Below are positions 1-5,107 of a DNA stretch of 6,000 nt, piece by piece. Origin of the DNA: an uncultured Lachnospiraceae bacterium (GTDB taxonomy: Bacteria > Bacillota > Clostridia > Lachnospirales > Lachnospiraceae); NCBI GenBank assembly GCA_934351765.1, contig CAKRJM010000132.1, positions 1 through 6,000 on the forward strand. Reading direction: 5' to 3'. The notes under the pieces were generated by a model, which made no database searches, had not been told where the DNA came from, and saw nothing but the letters and a program-made list of their open reading frames with translations. Positions within the stretch are counted from its first letter, which is position 1. Each line of letters opens with the position of its first letter. A program made the translations under genes and the position numbers.

Positions 1-62
1 GGAATATACTGTTCAGTTATCAAGGTTCTCTTTGTTGTTGTCTTTTGGTTCTCAGCGACAAC
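1..62 (-). ncRNA. rRNA operon 5' leader (partial, runs off left edge)
   Basis: Read on the minus strand, this stretch follows promoter P2 and contains GAGAACCTTGATAACTGAACAG-like sequence at 11-32. That resembles the boxA-type 'CTTTGAAAACTGAA' leader motif found ahead of 16S (and 23S) rRNA in Firmicutes. A 6-bp inverted repeat (GTTGTC at 37-42, GACAAC at 57-62, 14-nt loop) could be the stem preceding boxA, as in rrn antitermination leaders. No mature rRNA sequence lies inside the window, so the rRNA assignment rests on the leader motif and the tandem promoters. Another stable-RNA operon, such as a tRNA cluster, is possible. Confidence 0.6.
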
Positions 63-68
63 TTCTTT

Positions 69-97
69 ATTCTATCACATCGCCGATCGTTTGTCAA
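69..97 (-). promoter_or_regulatory. Promoter P2 of probable rRNA operon
   Basis: On the minus strand, a perfect -35 TTGACA (92-97) is followed by a 17-bp spacer and -10 TAGAAT (69-74). The -10 is preceded by TG one base upstream (extended -10, TGATAGAAT). Transcription would start near position 62 and read leftward out of the window. The near-consensus strength and the downstream leader fit a stable-RNA promoter. Confidence 0.8.
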
Positions 98-161
98 CAA
101 CTTTTTTATTTTATTTTTCCAGGCTTTTCGATCATCTCTGTCGAACCCGCCGTGGAGCTTT

Positions 162-191
162 AATATATCATATAAAAAAGCCCTTTGTCAA
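162..191 (-). promoter_or_regulatory. Promoter P1, tandem upstream promoter of probable rRNA operon
   Basis: On the minus strand, -35 TTGACA (186-191), an 18-bp spacer and -10 TATATT (162-167) with an extended TGA in front. Transcription would begin near 155-158, about 60 bp upstream of the P2 -35 box; tandem P1/P2 spacing of this order is typical of Firmicute rrn operons. The -35 box sits at the apex of the terminator hairpin at 174-201. Between P1 and P2 the transcript contains a short imperfect hairpin (TTCGA at 127-131 with TCGAA at 141-145). Confidence 0.6.
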
Positions 192-201
192 GGACTTTTT
201 T
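174..201 (-). terminator. Intrinsic terminator of the TPR-HAD-cvpA operon
   Basis: The arms 174-185 and 190-201 form a 12-bp hairpin with a 4-nt loop (186-189). Read on the minus strand, six A-U pairs lead into a GUCCUU/AAGGGC core whose only non-Watson-Crick pair is a U-G wobble, and the 3' arm ends in six U. On the plus strand the same position becomes a C-A mismatch, so the structure favours minus-strand transcription. It lies about 50 bp downstream of the cvpA stop codon. Confidence 0.7.
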
Positions 202-250
202 AAACTTTGCAATTTTATTTTTCTTTTTATGTTATACGCGGTCTTTCCCG

Positions 251-1120
251 CTAGATTGTCCTGCTGATCACGCCCATCAGCAGCTTTACCAGCAAATTTT
301 TATGATACAGCGCACTCATCACCGCATTCCGGTCAATCTGCTCCAGTACCCTGGTTCCAAAACCGGTTCCGGAAAAGGGCACCAGCAAAAGCAGCAATAT
401 TTCAATAATCAAAAATCCCTTTATGATGCCAAGAAGCGCCCCGGCAAAATGATTGATCCCGTGGATCACCGGAAGCCGGTCTACAAAATCAAATACGATC
501 ATCAACACATGCAGTGCAAAAAAGACCAGCAGAAACGTCAGTACATAGCCAATAATATTCAGGCACATATTGCTGACAAAACCGCTGACATAATCCGTAA
601 ATCCATCAACCCCAAGCCTCTGGTAGATCGCAGCATTATTATTTTCCTCCAACGACTCCTGAAGGCTCTGCGGAACCGGAAGCTTTTCTATGATCCGGCT
701 CTGATCTGCTTTCGACAGATGATCATCCACCTGCGTCTTGAACTCATCGAATCCTACACCTGCCGGAAGCTCTGTCCCTGCCGGAATTGTTGTTCCCGCC
801 GGAAGATATGTTCCATCCGGCAGGCGGATATCCTGCGGCAGTGTTACATCCTGAGACAGTATGATCGTGTTATCCTCGTTTATTTCCAGATCCATTTCCC
901 CGGCAAGAACCGTATCTGCTTTTTCCCGGATCCAATTGTCCAAACCGGTATGATCTCTTAAAAAACCAGTGACCAGAGGATTGACCGCACTCACAATCAC
1001 ACCCGCCAGCAAAAATGCCGCCAGTGACAAGCATCCTTTCAAAAGCCCTCTGGCCCCTCCCATGATAATGCTCATCAGAAGAATCAGAAGGGCTACAATA
1101 AAAATCAAATTAAATTCCAT
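251..1120 (-). CDS. CvpA-family integral membrane protein with hexapeptide-repeat insert
   Basis: This 289-residue membrane protein resembles the CvpA (colicin V production) family. Hydrophobic segments fall at about residues 4-20, 30-46, 182-210 and 225-248. The N-terminal pattern (short helix, then GGARGLLKG, then a second helix) and the later INHFAGALLGIIKGFLI segment are CvpA hallmarks. The E. coli protein is about 160 residues; the extra length here is a hydrophilic insert of roughly 130 residues between the second and third helices. The insert contains a run of hexapeptides L/I-P-x-G-T-x at residues 94-123, probably outside the membrane. The start is supported by AAGGAAGAG just upstream. 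The gene follows the HAD gene by only 9 bp and its ribosome site overlaps the HAD stop, so translation is probably coupled. Last gene of the operon, followed by a terminator. The molecular function of CvpA homologues is poorly defined; links to envelope integrity and biofilm are known, but none can be read from this sequence. Confidence 0.85.
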   Translation of the reverse strand: MEFNLIFIVALLILLMSIIMGGARGLLKGCLSLAAFLLAGVIVSAVNPLVTGFLRDHTGLDNWIREKADTVLAGEMDLEINEDNTIILSQDVTLPQDIRLPDGTYLPAGTTIPAGTELPAGVGFDEFKTQVDDHLSKADQSRIIEKLPVPQSLQESLEENNNAAIYQRLGVDGFTDYVSGFVSNMCLNIIGYVLTFLLVFFALHVLMIVFDFVDRLPVIHGINHFAGALLGIIKGFLIIEILLLLLVPFSGTGFGTRVLEQIDRNAVMSALYHKNLLVKLLMGVISRTI

Positions 1121-1129
1121 GCTCTTCCT

Positions 1130-1966
1130 TTACCTGTTCTGCAATACTCTTGTTTCTATTATGTAGGCAACACCATCTTCATCATTTGTCTTTGTCACCA
1201 GATCCGCCGCCTGTTTCACAATTTCCGAAGCATTCCCCATAGCGACGCCAGCTCCAGCCGCCTTCAACATGGAAATATCGTTTTCTCCATCACCAAACGC
1301 CATGGTCTGCATCCGCATAAGTCCCAGTTCCTTCGCCAGCGACAGAAGCCCGTTCCCCTTTGTTGCCTCTCTATGGTTCAGTTCCAGATTATTTCCAAGT
1401 GACGAGGTGATTGCCAGATAGCCAAACTGTTCCAGCTCCTCCCGCAGTTTCTGACGCTCCGCCTGCATGGTTATCGGAAAGAAAACATTGAATTTTTCAA
1501 TACAGTGCTTTCCGTCTGTCACCAGCTCCGCCAAATTCTCCGTTGGTGTTCTGGTCGAACGAATCAGCCGTTGTCTCGGCTCATCCGGCATAAACTCATT
1601 GATCCGCTCATAAAAATCCGGAGACAGTCTGGAAACGCCATCCACACTGGCATCAAACATAGCGCCTCGGTTCTGAATAAAATTCCACAGTTCCCTGGCC
1701 TGTTCCGGGGAGAACGCCTTTCGTGACACAATCCGTTCTTCGTCCATGTCCCATACAGCCGCCCCATTGACTGTGATCGCATAGCGGACAAAGGGCAAGC
1801 CCCGCACTTCCGGTGCGAGGCCTGTTACACTTCTCCCTGTGGCAGGTACAATATGGATTCCCTGCTCGGCCGCGCGGGCAAGCACTTTCTTTGTATGCTC
1901 AGTAAGCCGTTTATCTGTCGTCAAAAGTGTTCCGTCCAGGTCAAGCGCAATCAGTCTAATATCCAT
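1130..1966 (-). CDS. Cof-type HAD-IIB family sugar-phosphate/flavin-phosphate hydrolase
   Basis: A 278-residue cytosolic phosphatase of the haloacid dehalogenase superfamily, Cof/YidA-like subfamily IIB, full length for the family. All four HAD motifs are visible: motif I DLDGTLL with nucleophile D9 and acid/base D11; motif II ATGRS with T43; motif III lysine K203 in ATKGNGL; and motif IV GDGENDISML with Mg2+ ligands D226 and D230. The VAMGNASEIVKQAA segment and the closing TKTNDEDGVA are also typical of the subfamily. The type IIB cap lies between motifs II and III (about residues 80-195). Family members dephosphorylate small phosphorylated metabolites, and the substrate cannot be predicted here. 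The ATG has AGAGGG six bases upstream. The gene sits 29 bp after the TPR gene and 9 bp before cvpA, in one operon. Confidence 0.93.
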   Translation of the reverse strand: MDIRLIALDLDGTLLTTDKRLTEHTKKVLARAAEQGIHIVPATGRSVTGLAPEVRGLPFVRYAITVNGAAVWDMDEERIVSRKAFSPEQARELWNFIQNRGAMFDASVDGVSRLSPDFYERINEFMPDEPRQRLIRSTRTPTENLAELVTDGKHCIEKFNVFFPITMQAERQKLREELEQFGYLAITSSLGNNLELNHREATKGNGLLSLAKELGLMRMQTMAFGDGENDISMLKAAGAGVAMGNASEIVKQAADLVTKTNDEDGVAYIIETRVLQNR

Positions 1967-1995
1967 AATTACCCTCTTATGATGTTTTATCGATC

Positions 1996-4125
1996 TTAAA
2001 TATTCTTAAAAAACTGTTCCTTCAGAATCAAATAGCCGTTCTTATCATACTTAGAGCCAAACAACCCCTTAATGCCCCGGTGTTCCGCCCGGTCAATCAC
2101 ATCATCAATGAGATTTTTCGCCTCTTCCTCCGACAGCTTCACTCCATCGCCGCGCAGACGCTCTGCCGCCGCATAAAGTGCCAGTCCCGCTGTCTCATCG
2201 ATGACGCATTCCTCCTGCTTTGCATATTCCTTTGCGCTCTCCACGAAATCGTCCAGAGACATCTGGCTGTCATCCTCCAGATAAACACAGAGCATATCTA
2301 ACTCCGGATGATCACCAAGCAGCATATCCATACGCTCTGCCTCATCCACCAGGAGCACCACCCTCGTTTCACTAGGATTCTTAATTTCAGAAACAAGCCC
2401 GCTTACGCTGCGTCCGTCCATATCCGCCGCACGGTCAATAATCAGATCGCGGCCGCCAAGCTTTGCAAATACAGCCCCCAGGCTTCGTCCGTTCAGCTTT
2501 CCTCCGGAAATTTTTGCCGCCTGCCCGGCTCTTGTTCCAAGAACCTCATGGGTCTTTTTCAGCTTTTCCAGCGCATTTTTCATTCGCTCCGGTCCATCCG
2601 GTTCATCAACCACCACGCAGGTCAGCTGGTTCACGTTAAGATTAACCGTTTCCTCAAATTCCATATTTGAAGTTTCTTCATAAACCGGTTCTTCCGCTTT
2701 CTTTTCCCGCTCTTCCCGGACCATCTGTTTTGCTACTGATTTCGGAATCGGCATTTTTACCACCGAAGATTTTTTCGGCATTTCTTCCTGCACCGGTTTC
2801 TCCTGTGCTTCAGGCGCAGTCTCCTCCGAATCAGGTTCCGTCTCCGCATCTAATGTTTCTTCCGGTTCTTCTCCCGATGTATCCGGTTCAGGTTCGGAAT
2901 CCGCCTCTTCCTCCATAGCATCTGCTTCGGATTCAGAAGCCTGCGATTCTTCTGTGGCATCTGCTTCCGATTCAGAAGCCTGCGATTTTTCTGTGGCATC
3001 TGCTTCAGGTTCGGAAACCGCCTCTTCTTCCGCGGCATCTGCTTCAGGTTCAGAAACCGGCTCTTTTTTCCGTTCGTCCTCGTCCTTTTCTGTCGCCGCA
3101 ACCGATGCCGCCAGCGCTGCAGATACTTCGTTCATAAAGTCTGCCGTCTGTCCCAGTTTTTCTTCTGCACTGGGCTCCGCTTCTTTTTCTTCCTTTACAA
3201 TCTCCCTGGTCTGATCCATGAGATCCGGTTCTTCTGTCTCAGACGCCCCGGCCTCAACAGCCTCGCGAACCGCCTGTGCAAGATCATTTTCCATATCATG
3301 GAACTGTGCTTCCGGAATCATGGCTTCTTCGTTTTCTTCCTCTTCCGCCATTTCTTCCATTAAGATTTCTTCGGTAGGTTCTGCCGCTGCAGCCGCTTCC
3401 GCCGCGCCTTCTGCTTTCAGAGTCGGATCTTCCGCAGACCCCCGTGCTTCCAGCGTTTCCTGGGAATATTTCTCTGCAAATTCCCGTTCAACCACTTTAA
3501 TCCGCTCCTCAAACTTCTTCTTATTGACCAGCTTCTCCTGCTGTACCGGAGTAAGCGGCTCATACTGCATTTTCAAATTCAGCGCCTTATCCACATAAGG
3601 ACCGACACTGAACCAGAGAATGATCTCATTGCAGAGCTGGACGCACTCCTTTACACGACCAGCTTTATGATACAGATAAGCCAGTTCGTATGCCCATTTT
3701 TCTTCAAATTCATTTTTCCGGTAAAGCTCCAAAATCGTAATCAGCTTTTCCAGAGGCTCCCCTCTGGCCGCCTCGATCTGATACGCCAGAATCAATTTGC
3801 TGATATCATTAGGGGCAATCTCCTGAAACTCCTCAAAAAAGTCCTCAGCCTCATCCAGATTTCCAGCCTTAACGCAAAGCTCGCAAAGCTTATAGAGCAT
3901 ACGCCGGCCAACCGGTACCCGATCATATGCCAAAAGCAGAACGTTCTTAGCTTCTGTATAATTTTTTACGCGCTCATAGATCTGGGAAACCAGGGTCAGC
4001 ATTTTAATGTTCTTTACCTTGCTCCAGTCGATGGTGTCCGCAATTTTTGCGGCCGTGGCGTAATCTTTCTTCTCTGCATGTTTTTTAATTTTGTCTTCTT
4101 TAATACTTAATTCATATTTATCCAC
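1996..4125 (-). CDS. TPR protein with acidic repeat linker and degenerate CbxX-like AAA+ domain
   Basis: A 709-residue protein without signal peptide or membrane segment, so probably cytosolic. Residues 1 to about 185 are paired helices of TPR type (KNYTEAKNVLLLAYDRVP, AGNLDEAEDFFEEFQEIAPN), suggesting a protein-binding scaffold. Residues about 226-450 are strongly acidic and Glu/Ala/Ser/Pro rich, with five tandem 13-residue repeats at 357-421. Residues about 500-690 resemble the CbxX/CfxQ AAA+ fold. There, DEPDGPER (507-514) occupies the place of the Walker A loop GNPGTGKT, RDLIIDRAADMD (559-570) that of Walker B, and TRVVLLVDEAERMDMLLGDHPEL (587-609) that of the segment after it, so ATP hydrolysis is not expected. 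This comparison is from memory of the family. The start is GTG, chosen because GAGGTGATCC, complementary to the 16S rRNA 3' end, lies directly upstream. First gene of the operon; specific function unknown. Confidence 0.88.
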   Translation of the reverse strand: MDKYELSIKEDKIKKHAEKKDYATAAKIADTIDWSKVKNIKMLTLVSQIYERVKNYTEAKNVLLLAYDRVPVGRRMLYKLCELCVKAGNLDEAEDFFEEFQEIAPNDISKLILAYQIEAARGEPLEKLITILELYRKNEFEEKWAYELAYLYHKAGRVKECVQLCNEIILWFSVGPYVDKALNLKMQYEPLTPVQQEKLVNKKKFEERIKVVEREFAEKYSQETLEARGSAEDPTLKAEGAAEAAAAAEPTEEILMEEMAEEEENEEAMIPEAQFHDMENDLAQAVREAVEAGASETEEPDLMDQTREIVKEEKEAEPSAEEKLGQTADFMNEVSAALAASVAATEKDEDERKKEPVSEPEADAAEEEAVSEPEADATEKSQASESEADATEESQASESEADAMEEEADSEPEPDTSGEEPEETLDAETEPDSEETAPEAQEKPVQEEMPKKSSVVKMPIPKSVAKQMVREEREKKAEEPVYEETSNMEFEETVNLNVNQLTCVVVDEPDGPERMKNALEKLKKTHEVLGTRAGQAAKISGGKLNGRSLGAVFAKLGGRDLIIDRAADMDGRSVSGLVSEIKNPSETRVVLLVDEAERMDMLLGDHPELDMLCVYLEDDSQMSLDDFVESAKEYAKQEECVIDETAGLALYAAAERLRGDGVKLSEEEAKNLIDDVIDRAEHRGIKGLFGSKYDKNGYLILKEQFFKNI
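2863..3057 (-). repeat. Five tandem 39-bp repeats encoding an acidic 13-residue unit
   Basis: Five in-frame 39-bp units at 3019-3057, 2980-3018, 2941-2979, 2902-2940 and 2863-2901 encode variants of V/A-S-E-P/S-E-A-D-A-x-E-E/K-x-x within the TPR protein. The second to fourth units are closest to one another, and the leftmost (last translated) is the most diverged. The region is an expected site of length variation by slippage or recombination. Confidence 0.9.
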
Positions 4126-4136
4126 AGGATCACCTC
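4126..4136 (-). promoter_or_regulatory. Ribosome binding site deciding a GTG start
   Basis: On the minus strand GAGGTGATCC precedes GTG by one base, with the GAGG core 7 nt from the start. The ten bases match the complement of the 16S rRNA 3' tail, which makes this a very strong site. No ATG lies at a comparable distance, so GTG at 4123-4125 is the start codon. Confidence 0.85.
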
Positions 4137-4169
4137 AAACATTATAACAGTTCGCAGTTACGCATACTA

Positions 4170-4198
4170 AGTGTAACACACTACCTATTCCTTGTCAA
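4170..4198 (-). promoter_or_regulatory. Promoter of the TPR-HAD-cvpA operon
   Basis: On the minus strand, a perfect TTGACA (4193-4198), a 17-bp spacer and TACACT (4170-4175) preceded by TGT (extended -10). The start would be near 4163, giving a leader of about 38 nt before the GTG codon. A second, perfect extended -10 (TGTTATAAT, 4141-4149) lies closer to the gene. It has no good -35 and would start transcription inside the ribosome binding site, so it is less likely to be the functional promoter. Confidence 0.65.
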
Positions 4199-4215
4199 AA
4201 ACAAAAAGACCGGCC

Positions 4216-4229
4216 AACCCATCGGGGTT
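4216..4229. other. Small hairpin between ncRNA terminator and operon promoter
   Basis: AACCC (4216-4220) and GGGTT (4225-4229) form a 5-bp stem with a 4-nt loop. On the minus strand a T-rich stretch (TCTTTTTGTTTTT) follows about 7 nt further on. It could be a weak backup terminator for the RNA read from the right, or part of the region ahead of the operon promoter. The T-run is not adjacent to the stem, so terminator function is doubtful. Confidence 0.3.
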
Positions 4230-4255
4230 TATGCAGATCCAACCATTTACCCACT

Positions 4256-4286
4256 AAAAAAGGATACTGACCGAGTATCCTTTTTT
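4256..4286 (-). terminator. Strong intrinsic terminator of the large ncRNA
   Basis: A perfect inverted repeat GGATACT (4262-4268) / AGTATCC (4274-4280) with a 5-nt loop, flanked by six A on the left and six T on the right, giving up to 13 bp of stem. It is symmetric and could work in both directions. No gene ends here on the plus strand, while the minus-strand RNA started at the 4935-4963 promoter does, so the minus direction is the natural assignment. Confidence 0.85.
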
Positions 4287-4928
4287 ATTTTAAATTTTTA
4301 TTATTCACTTGTAATATTCTTTTCTCTTAATCGAAGGCTTTTCCTATGATGGTATTACGATCCTGCTCCGCCTGATTCATGGTTTCGGTACCTTGATTTG
4401 GTATTACCTGTTTACATGAACTCGGTTGAACCGGAAACTCTATCTTTTCTCAGAAATGTTATCATATCTGATCCGAACATTCTCTTCGATTCTGTGACCT
4501 GTATTTTCACGATTCGGATTCTTACAATTATTATATGCACATTTCGTTCTATTTATCTTTTCTATTATGAAGGCGGTTCCAGCAGGATCGTTTTTCCGAT
4601 TTCCAAGAACCTAACAGAGTTTCCAGCTCCTTTACTTCGCTGTCCAGTGGAATCTCCTCCTTTCCCTTCCAATGGCGTTCCCTATTTCCGAATTGACGAT
4701 CTTACACGAATCTTCGTATAATACATCTCTCTTGTTTGGAAGAAGCTTTTCGCCTTATCAGCCGGTTCTGTTCAGTAATGAGTGATCATTTATCAGGTCA
4801 CTACTGCCGCCTTGCTTCAATAAACGCTTTTACCATGTTCCGACTATTTCATCGAAATCTGTTTTCCGAAACCCTTTCTCGTCAGATTTCTTAACTGCTT
4901 CTTTGTTAAGGAACTTTGTTTTTGTTGG
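4256..4928 (-). ncRNA. Candidate large structured non-coding RNA (about 670 nt)
   Basis: This block is bounded by a good minus-strand promoter and an intrinsic terminator, and all minus-strand frames are broken by stops. Several strong helices can be drawn. A long-range helix pairs 4357-4367 with 4581-4591 (11 bp) and continues as 4368-4373 with 4571-4576 (6 bp) across a 4-nt bulge. Local or medium-range helices pair 4854-4861/4883-4890 (8 bp), 4890-4895/4905-4910 (6 bp), 4703-4709/4714-4720 (7 bp), 4471-4477/4513-4519 (7 bp), 4644-4652/4667-4675 (8 pairs, one mismatch) and 4773-4785/4798-4806 (two short stems, one boundary base shared). GTTCC/GGAAC (4837-4841 with 4910-4914) may close a 5' three-way junction, with base 4910 shared with the neighbouring 6-bp stem. 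I see no tmRNA, RNase P, SRP or 6S signature. Size, terminator and host recall the large ornate RNAs such as ROOL, but this is inference. A decayed gene is the main alternative. Confidence 0.65.
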
Positions 4929-4934
4929 TTTTAT

Positions 4935-4963
4935 ATTAGCATAACCTTCTTCTTTTGTCAATC
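4935..4963 (-). promoter_or_regulatory. Promoter of the large ncRNA
   Basis: On the minus strand, a perfect -35 TTGACA (4958-4963), a 17-bp spacer and -10 TAATAT (4935-4940) preceded by TGC (extended -10). The start is expected at about 4928. No reading frame with a ribosome site and start codon follows closely, which supports a non-coding transcript. Confidence 0.7.
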
Positions 4964-5032
4964 ATATTTTTAGATTTCTTTTGTTTAACTTTTATTTTAA
5001 TTGACATAATCGTTATATTTGTTTGAATTATC

Positions 5033-5047
5033 AGTTCTTTTTGAACT
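5033..5047. promoter_or_regulatory. Inverted repeat next to the azlC -35, possible operator
   Basis: AGTTC (5033-5037), five T, GAACT (5043-5047): a perfect 5-bp inverted repeat directly upstream of the azlC -35 position. The placement suits a regulator that activates or represses azlCD, but the motif is short and I do not recognise it as a known binding site. Confidence 0.3.
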
Positions 5048-5048
5048 A

Positions 5049-5077
5049 TTGCAGAGGTTTTACCGATTTGATATAAT
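5049..5077 (+). promoter_or_regulatory. Promoter of azlCD
   Basis: A perfect -10 TATAAT (5072-5077) is preceded by TGA (extended -10). A weak -35 TTGCAG (5049-5054) lies 17 bp upstream. Transcription would start near 5084, leaving a leader of about 24 nt with AGAAAGG as ribosome site about 10 nt ahead of the ATG. A good extended -10 with a poor -35 is compatible with activator dependence. Confidence 0.7.
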
Positions 5078-5107
5078 AGGCAAAAACGACAGAAAGGTTC
5101 AATATTC

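Noticed and set aside
752..841. LPxTG-like sortase signal in the CvpA protein (LPDGT, LPAGT)
   Set aside because: The motif is LPxGT, not LPxTG; it is internal, repeated and not followed by a C-terminal hydrophobic segment and positive tail.
185..961. 258-codon plus-strand open frame opposite cvpA
   Set aside because: It is antisense to a clear CvpA gene, rich in Q/H/R/C as expected of a shadow frame, and starts in the terminator hairpin without a ribosome site.
2954..3598. Plus-strand serine/alanine-rich open frames opposite the acidic linker of the TPR gene
   Set aside because: They are antisense readings of Glu/Ala/Ser-rich codons (the complement gives S/A/F), without start signals.
4549..4701. 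Protein-like stretch of about 50 codons on the minus strand (contains PLDSEVKELETLLGSW), considered as a small gene or a pseudogene fragment
   Set aside because: It has no start codon near the AAAGGAGG and no continuation in frame. Purine-rich RNA naturally yields K/E/R-rich readings. Kept only as the main alternative for the ncRNA.
4398..4721. 107-codon open frame on the plus strand inside the non-coding block
   Set aside because: The translation has no recognisable motif, there is no ribosome site or promoter in front, and the opposite strand shows promoter, terminator and RNA helices that explain the region better.
4256..4928. tmRNA, RNase P RNA, SRP RNA or 6S RNA
   Set aside because: None of the hallmark segments I know was seen (tRNA-like ends of tmRNA, GAGGAAAGTC/ACAGAAA of RNase P), and the length is too great for all four.
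5001..5030. TTGACA at 5001-5006 as the azlC -35
   Set aside because: No acceptable -10 lies 16-18 bp downstream, and the perfect extended TATAAT at 5072-5077 is too far away.
5026..5040. CodY-box-like sequence (AATTATCAGTTCTTT) upstream of azlC
   Set aside because: Only the left half matches AATTTTCNGAAAATT; the right half does not, so a CodY site is not supported.
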